In this document: in pieces, positions 55,301 to 64,000 of the stretch
How the letters are laid out: the number at the start of each line of letters is the position of its first letter
Position numbering within the stretch: position 1 is the first letter of the stretch
Assembly (NCBI RefSeq): GCF_026212465.1
Contig: NC_080051.1
Coordinates: forward strand, 1,451,001-1,515,000
Length of the DNA: 64,000 nt
Direction: 5' to 3'
Origin: Amaranthus tricolor
Lineage: Eukaryota > Streptophyta > Magnoliopsida > Caryophyllales > Amaranthaceae
Program-made: the position numbers and the translations under genes
Notes under the pieces: generated by a model
Told to the model about the DNA's origin: nothing
Database searches by the model: none
The model's input: only the letters and a program-made list of their open reading frames with translations

Positions 55301-57070
55301 GAACAAGGATCAATGATCAATGACGAATGAACGATGAAGAATGAACAAGGATCAATGATCAATGAAGAATGAACAAGGATCAATGATCAAAGAAGAATGA
55401 ACGATGAAGAATGAACAAGGATCAATGATCAATGAAGAATGAACGATGAAGAATGAACAAGGAGTAATGGTCAATGACGAATGAACGATGAAGAATGAAC
55501 AAGGATCAATGATCAATGACGAATGAACGATGAAGAATGAACAAGGATCAATGATCAATGAAGAATGAACAAGGATCAATGATCAATGACGAATGAACGA
55601 TGAAGAATGAACAAGAATCAATAATCAATGAAGAATGAACAAGGATCAATGATCAAAGAAGAATGAACGATGAAGAATGAACAAGGATCGATGATCAATG
55701 AAGAATGAAAGATGAAGAATGAACAAGGATTAATGGTCAATGACGAATGAACGATGAAGAATGAAAAAGGATCAATGATCAATGAAGAATGAACGATGAA
55801 GAATGAACAAGGATTAATGGTCAATGACGAATGAACGATGAAGAATGAACAAGGATCAATGATCAATGACGAATGAACGATGAAGAATAAACAAGGATCA
55901 ATGATCAATGACGAATAAACGATGAAGAATGAACAAGGATCAATGATCAATGAAGAATGAACAAGGATCAATGATCAAAGAAGAATGAACGATGAAGAAT
56001 GAACAAGGATCAATGATCAATGAATATTGAACAAGGATCAATGATCAATGACGAATGAACGATGAAGAATGAACAAGGATCAATGATCAATGAAGAATGA
56101 ACAAGGATCAATGATCAAAGAAGAATGAACGATGAAGAATGAACAAGGATCAATGATCAATGAAGAATGAACGATGAAGAATGAACAAGGATTAATGGTC
56201 AATGACGAATGAACGATGAAGAATGAACAAGGATCAATGATCAATGAAGAATGAACGATGAAGAATGAACAAGGATTAATGGTCAATGACGAATGAACGA
56301 TGAAGAATGAACAAGGATCAATGATCAATGACGAATGAACGATGAAGAATGAACAAGGATCAATGATCAATGACGAATGAACGATGAAGAATGAACAAGT
56401 ATCAATGATCAATGAAGAATGAACAAGGATCAATGATCAAAGAAGAATGAACGATGAAGAATGAACAAGGATCAATGATCAATGAAGAATGAACGATGAA
56501 GAATGAACAAGGATCAATGATCAATGAAGAATGAACGATGAAGAATGAACAAGGATCAATTCTCAATGAAGAATGAACGATGAAGAATGAATAAGGAACA
56601 ATGATCAATGAAGAATGAACGATGAAGAATGAACAAGGATTAATGGTCAATGACGAATGAACGATGAAGAATGAACAAGGATCAATGATCAATGAAGAAT
56701 GAACGATGAAGAATGAACAAGGATCAATGATCAATGGAGAATGAACGATGAAGAATGAACAAGGATTAATGGTCAATGACGAATGAACGATGAAGAATGA
56801 ACAAGGATTAATGGTCAATGACGAAAGAACGATGAAGAATGAACAAGGATCAATGATCAATGAAGAATGAACGATGAAGAATGAACAAGGATTAATGGTC
56901 AATGACGAATGAACGATGAAGAATGAACAAGGATCAATGATCAATGACGAATGAACGATGAAGAATGAACAAGGATCAATGATCAATGACGAATGAACGA
57001 TGAAGAATGAACAAGGAGTAATGGTCAATGACGAATGAACGATGAAGAATGAACAAGGATCAATGATCAA
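45181..57070 (+). repeat. Larger nested higher-order repeats, offsets 3,569 and 5,417 bp
   Basis: The segment around 45,181-46,985 recurs at 48,750-50,554 (offset 3,569), and 49,935-50,554 recurs at 55,352-55,971 (offset 5,417). Segment 47,094-47,447 recurs at 56,080-56,433 (offset 8,986). All three copies carry a 1-bp deletion, which makes each offset one or two short of a multiple of 7. Nested spacing of this kind suggests repeated segmental duplication. Confidence 0.75.
46306..46318 (+). other. 1-bp deletion marker GATGAAAATGAAC (first of three)
   Basis: The normal 14-mer junction GATGAAGAATGAAC has lost one base here. The same lesion occurs at about 49,875 and 55,292, inside segmental copies of this region. 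These are the only net register breaks I found in either main array, and they mark shared descent of the three copies. Confidence 0.85.
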
Positions 57071-58389
57071 TGACGAATGAACGATGAAGAATTAACAAGG
57101 ATCAATCATCAATGAAGAATGAACGATGAAGAATGAACAAGAATCAATGATCAATGAAGAATGAACGATGAAGAATGAACAAGGATTAACGGTCAATGAA
57201 GAATGAACGATGCAGAATGAACAAGGATTAATGGTCAATGACGAATGAACGATGAAGAATGAACAAGGATCAATGATCAATGAAGAATGAACGATGAAGA
57301 ATGAACAAGGATCAATGATCAATGAAGAATGAACGATGAAGAATGAACAAGGATTAATGGTTAATGACGCATGAACGATGAAGAATGAACAAGGATCAAT
57401 GATCAATGAAGAATGAACGATGAAGAATGAACAAGGATCAATGATCAATGAAGAATGAACCATGAAGAATGAACAAGGATCAATGATCAATGAAGAATGA
57501 ACGATGAAGAATGAACAAGGATCAATTCTCAATGAAGAATGAACGATGAAGAATGAACAAGGAACAATGATCAATGAAGAATGAACGATGAATAATGAAC
57601 TAGGATTAATGGTCAATGACGAATGAACGATGAAGAATGAACAAGGATCAATGATCAATGAAGAATGAACGATGAAGAATGAACAAGGATCAATGATCAA
57701 TGAAGAATGAACGACGAAGAATGAACAAGGATTAATGGTCAATGACGAATGAACGATGAAGAATGAACAAGGATCAATGATCAATGACGAATGAACGACG
57801 AAGAATGAACAAGGAGTAATGGTCAATGACGAATGAACGATGAAGAATGAACAAGGATCAATGATCAATGACGAATGAACGATGAAGAATGAACAAGGAT
57901 CAATGATCAATGAAGAATGAACGATGAAGAACGAACAAGGATCAATGATCAATGAAGAATGAACGATGAAGAATGAACAAGGAACAATGATCAATGAAGA
58001 ATGAACGATGAAGAATGAACAAGGATCAATGGTCAATGACGAATGAACGATGAAGAATGAACAAGAATCAATGCTCAATGAAGAATGAACGATGAAGAAT
58101 GAACAAGGATCAATGATCAATGAAGAATGAACGATGAAGAATGAACAAGGATTAATGGTGAATGACGAATGAACGATGAAGAATGAACAAGGATCAATGA
58201 TCAATGAAGAATGAACGATGAAGAATGAACAAGGATCAATGATCAATGGAGAATGAACGATGAAGAATGAACAAGGATTAATGGTCAATGACGAATGAAC
58301 GATGAAGAATGAACAAGGATCAATGATCAATGAAGAATGAACAAGGATCAATGATCAATGACGAATGAACGATGAAGAATGAACAAGAA

Positions 58390-61300
58390 TCAATGATCAA
58401 TGAAGAATGAACAAGGATCAATGATCAAAGAAGAATGAACGATGAAGAATGAACAAGGATCAATGATCAATGAAGAATGAACGATGAAGAATGAACAAGG
58501 ATTAATGGTCAATGACGAATGAACGATGAAGAATGAACAAGGATCAATGATCAATGAAGAATGAACGATGAAGAATGAATAAGGATTAATGGTCAATGAC
58601 GAATGAACGATGAAGAATGAACAAGGATCAATGATCAATGACGAATGAACGATGAAGAATGAACAAGGATCAATGATCAATGACGAATGAACGATGAAGA
58701 ATGAACAAGGATCAATGATCAATGAAGAATGAACAAGGATCAATGATCAAAGAAGAATGAACGATGAAGAATGAACAAGGATCAATGATCAATGAATATT
58801 GAACAAGGATCAATGATCAATGACGAATGAACGATGAAGAATGAACAAGGATCAATGATCAATGAAGAATGAACAAGGATCAATGATCAAAGAAGAATGA
58901 ACAAGGATCAATGATCAATGAAGAATGAACGATGAAGAATGAACAAGGATTAATGGTCAATGACGAATGAACGATGAAGAATGAACAAGGATCAATGATC
59001 AATGAAGAATGAACGATGAAGAATGAACAAGGATTAATGGTCAATGACGAATGAACGATGAAGAATGAACAAGGATCAATGATCAATGACGAATGAACGA
59101 TGAAGAATGAACAAGGATCAATGATCAATGACGAATGAACGATGAAGAATGAACAAGTATCAATGATCAATGAAGAATGAACAAGGATCAATGATCAAAG
59201 AAGAATGAACGATGAAGAATGAACAAGGATCAATGATCAATGAAGAATGAACGATGAAGAATGAACAAGGATCAATTCTCAATGAAGAATGAACGATGAA
59301 GAATGAATAAGGAACAATGATCAATGAAGAATGAACGATGAAGAATGAACAAGGATTAATGGTCAATGACGAATGAACGATGAAGATTGAACAAGGATCA
59401 ATGATCAATGAAGAATGAACCAGGATCAATGATCAATGGAGAATGAACGATGAAGAATGAACAAGGATTAATGGTCAATGACGAATGAACGATGAAGAAT
59501 GAACAAGGATTAATGGTCAATGACGAAAGAACGATGAAGAATGAACAAGGATAAATGATCAATGAAGAATGAACGATGAAGAATGAACAAGGATTAATGG
59601 TCAATGACGAATGAACGATGAAGAATGAACAAGGATCAATGATCAATGACGAATGAACGATGAAGAATGAACAAGGATCAATGATCAATGAAGAATGAAC
59701 TATGAAGAATGAACAAGGAGTAATGGTCAATGACGAATGAACGATGAAGAATGAACAAGGATCAATGATCAATGACGAATGAACGATGAAGAATTAACAA
59801 GGATCAATGATCAATGAAGAATGAACGATGAAGAATGAACAAGAATCAATGATCAATGAAGAATGAACGATGAAGAATGAACAAGGATTAACGGTCAATG
59901 AAGAATGAACGATGAAGAATGAACAAGGATTAATGGTCAATGACGAATGAACGATGAAGAATGAACAAGGATCAATGATCAATGAAGAATGAACGATGAA
60001 GAATGAACAAGGATCAATGATCAATGAAGAATGAACGATGAAGAATGAACAAGGATTAATGGTCAATGACGAATGAACGATGAAGAATGAACAAGGATCA
60101 ATGATCAATGAAGAATGAACGATGAAGAATGAACAAGGATCAATGATCAATGAAGAATGAACCATGAAGAATGAACAAGGATCAATGATCAATGAAGAAT
60201 GAACGATGAATAATGAACAAGGATTAATGGTCAATGACGAATGAACGATGAAGAATGAACAAGGATCAATGATCAATGAAGAATGAACGATGAAGAATGA
60301 ACAAGGATCAATGATCAATGGAGAATGAACGATGAAGAATGAACAAGGATTAATGGTCAATGACGAATGAACGATGAAGAATGAACAAGGATCAATGATC
60401 AATGAAGAATGAACAAGGATCAATGATCAATGACGAATGAACGATGAAGAATGAACAAGAATCAATGATCAATGAAGAATGAACAAGGATCAATGATCAA
60501 AGAAGAATGAACGATGAAGAATGAACAAGGATCAATGATCAATGAAGAATGAACGATGAAGAATGAACAAGGATTAATGGTCAATGACGAATGAACGATG
60601 AAGAATGAACAAGGATCAATGATCAATGAAGAATGAACGATGAAGAATGAATAAGGATTAATGGTCAATGACGAATGAACGATGAAGAATGAACAAGGAT
60701 CAATGATCAATGACGAATGAACGATGAAGAATGAACAAGGATCAATGATCAATGACGAATGAACGATGAAGAATGAACAAGGATCAATGATCAATGAAGA
60801 ATGAACAAGGATCAATGATCAAAGAAGAATGAACGATGAAGAATGAACAAGGATCAATGATCAATGAATATTGAACAAGGATCAATGATCAATGACGAAT
60901 GAACGATGAAGAATGAACAAGGATCAATGATCAATGAAGAATGAACAAGGATCAATGATCAAAGAAGAATGAACAAGGATCAATGATCAATGAAGAATGA
61001 ACGATGAAGAATGAACAAGGATTAATGGTCAATGACGAATGAACGATGAAGAATGAACAAGGATCAATGATCAATGAAGAATGAACGATGAAGAATGAAC
61101 AAGGATTAATGGTCAATGACGAATGAACGATGAAGAATGAACAAGGATCAATGATCAATGACGAATGAACGATGAAGAATGAACAAGGATCAATGATCAA
61201 TGACGAATGAACGATGAAGAATGAACAAGTATCAATGATCAATGAAGAATGAACAAGGATCAATGATCAAAGAAGAATGAACGATGAAGAATGAACAAGG

Positions 61301-63972
61301 ATCAATGATCAATGAAGAATGAACGATGAAGAATGAACAAGGATCAATGATCAATGAAGAATGAACGATGAAGAATGAACAAGGATCAATTCTCAATGAA
61401 GAATGAACGATGAAGAATGAATAAGGAACAATGATCAATGAAGAATGAACGATGAAGAATGAACAAGGATTAATGGTCAATGACGAATGAACGATGAAGA
61501 TTGAACAAGGATCAATGATCAATGAAGAATGAACGATGAAGAATGAACAAGGATCAATGATCAATTGAGAATGAACGATGAAGAATGAACAAGGATTAAT
61601 GGTCAATGACGAATGAACGATGAAGAATGAACAAGGATTAATGGTCAATGACGAAAGAACGATGAAGAATGAACAAGGATAAATGATCAATGAAGAATGA
61701 ACGATGAAGAATGAACAAGGATTAATGGTCAATGACGAATGAACGATGAAGAATGAACAAGGATCAATGATCAATGACGAATGAACGATGAAGAATGAAC
61801 AAGGATCAATGATCAATGAAGAATGAACTATGAAGAATGAACAAGGAGTAATGGTCAATGACGAATGAACGATGAAGAATGAACAAGGATCAATGATCAA
61901 TGACGAATGAACGATGAAGAATTAACAAGGATCAATGATCAATGAAGAATGAATGATGAAGAATGAACAAGAATCAATGATCAATGAAGAATGAACGATG
62001 AAGAATGAACAAGGATTAACGGTCAATGAAGAATGAACGATGAAGAATGAACAAGGATTAATGGTCAATGACGAATGAACGATGAAGAATGAACAAGGAT
62101 CAATGATCAATGAAGAATGAACGATGAAGAATGAACAAGGATCAATGATCAATGAAGAATGAACGATGAAGAATGAACAAGGATTAATGGTCAATGACGA
62201 ATGAACGATGAAAAATGAACAAGGATCAATGATCAATGAAGAATGAACGATGAAGAATGAACAAGGATCAATGATCAATGAAGAATGAACCATGAAGAAT
62301 GAACAAGGATCAATGATCAATGAAGAATGAACGATGAAGAATGAACAAGGATCAATTCTCAATGAAGAATGAACGATGAAGAATGAACAAGGAACAATGA
62401 TCAATGAAGAATGAACGATGAAGAATGAACAAGGATTAATGGTCAATGACGAATGAACGATGAAGAATGAACAAGGATCAATGATCAATGAAGAATGAAC
62501 GACGAAGAATGACCAAGGATTAATGGTCAATGACGAATGAACGATGAAGAATGAACAAGGATCAATGATCAATGACGAATGAACGATGAAGAATGAACAA
62601 GGATCAATGATCAATGAAGAATGAACGATGAAGAATGAACAAGGAGTAATGGTCAATGACGAATGAACGATGAAGAATGAACAAGGATCAATGATCAATG
62701 ACGAATGAACGATGAAGAATGAACAAGGATCAATGATCAATGAAGAATGAACGATGAAGAACGAACAAGGATCAATGATCAATGAAGAATGAACGATGAA
62801 GAATGAACAAGGAACAATGATCAATGAAGAATGAACGAGGAAGAATGAACAAGGATTAATGGTGAATGACGAATGAACGATGAAGAATGAACAAGGATCA
62901 ATGCTCAATGAAGAATGAACGATGAAGAATGAACAAGGATCAATGATCAATGAAGAATGAACGATGAAGAATGAACAAGGATTAATGGTCAATGACGAAT
63001 GAACGATGAAGAATGAACAAGGATCAATGATCAATGAAGAATGAACGATGAAGAATGAATAAGGATTAATGGTCAATGACGAATGAACGATGAAGAATGA
63101 ACAAGGATCAATGATCAATGACGAATGAACGATGAAGAATGAACAAGGATCAATGATCAATGACGAATGAACGATGAATAATGAACAAGGATCAATGATC
63201 AATGAAGAATGAACGATGAAGAACGAACAAGGATCAATGATCAATGAAGAATGAACGATGAAGAATGAACAAGGAACAATGATCAATGAAGAATGAACGA
63301 TGAAGAATGAACAAGGATTAATGGTCAATGACGAATGAACGATGAAGAATGAACAAGGATCAATGCTCAATGAAGAATGAACGATGAAGAATGAACAAGG
63401 ATCAATGATCAATGAAGAATGAACGATGAAGAATGAACAAGGATTAATGGTCAATGACGAATGAACGATGAAGAATGAACAAGGATCAATGATCAATGAA
63501 GAATGAACGATGAAGAATGAACAAGGATCAATGATCAATGGAGAATGAACGATGAAGAATGAACAAGGATTAATGGTCAATGACGAATGAACGATGAAGA
63601 ATGAACAAGGATCAATGATCAATGAAGAATGAACAAGGATCAATGATCAATGACGAATGAACGATGAAGAATGAACAAGAATCAATGATCAATGAAGAAC
63701 GAACAAGGATCAATGATCAAAGAAGAATGAACGATGAAGAATGAACAAGGATCAATGATCAATGAAGAATGAACGATGAAGAATGAACAAGGATTAATGG
63801 TCAATGACGAATGAACGATGAAGAATGAACAAGGATCAATGATCAATGAAGAATGAACGATGAAGAATGAATAAGGATTAATGGTCAATGACGAATGAAC
63901 GATGAAGAATGAACAAGGATCAATGATCAATGACGAATGAACGATGAAGAATGAACAAGGATCAATGATCAA
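58390..63972 (+). repeat. Higher-order repeat copies spaced about 2,072-2,128 bp at the right end
   Basis: Landmarks at 58,390 and 58,880 recur at 60,462 and 60,952 (offset 2,072), and 59,794 recurs at 61,922 (offset 2,128). A further partial copy begins near 63,682. The marker GAATATTGAAC starts at 58,794 and 60,866 here and occurs earlier near 47,037 and 56,023. All offsets are multiples of 7 apart from those crossing the 1-bp deletions. Confidence 0.75.
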
Positions 63973-64000
63973 TGACGAATGAACGATGAAGAATGAACAA

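Larger units (their letters stand above)
38332..64000 (+). repeat. Right minisatellite array
   Basis: The same 42-bp heptamer-based satellite returns in the orientation of the left array and runs to the window end. It holds the same unit classes, 28-bp short units and alternating 84-bp dimers, but different higher-order families. Extra markers are GATTAAC before GGTCAAT, GAATTAAC, GAAAGAACG and GGAGAATG. No gene, RNA or other element is visible. As on the left, the - strand is open in one frame and the + strand is saturated with stops. Confidence 0.97.

Noticed and set aside
38406..63972. Long open frames in the right array, up to 573 codons
   Set aside because: Same artefact of unit length. 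There is no start context, no non-repeat sequence and no sign of selection on the protein.
1..64000. CRISPR array
   Set aside because: Repeats are contiguous with no unique spacers, no cas genes are present, and the island is a plant pararetrovirus.
1..64000. Telomere-derived heptamer repeat
   Set aside because: The 7-bp module does not match the plant telomere repeat TTTAGGG or its simple variants; only the length is shared.

Overview
The window is plant nuclear DNA. About 60 of the 64 kb is one AT-rich tandem minisatellite, and a single 4.1-kb island at 34,211-38,331 is an endogenous pararetrovirus (family Caulimoviridae). The host is inferred from the island: a caulimovirid reverse transcriptase/RNase H, a caulimovirid movement-protein domain and a 35S-like promoter region. 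Within the family the two-ORF layout, with a separate frame overlapping the 3' end of the polyprotein, best fits the florendovirus group. That assignment rests on gene order and family knowledge, not on an alignment. The plant species cannot be named from this sequence.

Layout. 1-30,783: left array, purine-rich strand on +. 30,780-30,789: palindromic point where array orientation flips. 30,784-34,210: the same repeat, inverted. 34,211-34,696: viral intergenic region with promoter-like signals, read on -. 34,697-36,001 (-): viral ORF2, unknown function. 35,946-37,679 (-): C-terminal part of viral ORF1 (protease tail, RT, RNase H). About 37,680: head-to-head junction. 37,681-38,331 (+): viral movement-protein fragment. 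38,332-64,000: right array, again with the purine-rich strand on +.

The repeat is built from heptamers. Six heptamers make a 42-bp unit (GAAGAAT, GAACGAT, GAAGAAT, GAACAAG, GATCAAT, GATCAAT). Variant units combine into 84-bp alternating dimers, and these form higher-order repeats of about 0.9 to 5.4 kb. Nearly all spacings I checked are multiples of 7. The only register breaks I found are three copies of one 1-bp deletion. The many open frames on the pyrimidine-rich strand follow from 42 being divisible by 3 and are not genes.

Main structural idea. One inversion of about 30,784-37,680 would put every array block and every viral piece on the same strand. It would also restore the order protease tail - RT - RNase H - ORF2 - promoter/poly(A) region - satellite - movement protein. 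This is the circular order of a caulimovirid genome, with the satellite in the position of the leader. The satellite may therefore have invaded, or grown out of, the leader region of the integrated virus. The viral genes are not a working set: coat protein, most of the protease, the primer-binding site and both ends of the movement protein are missing.
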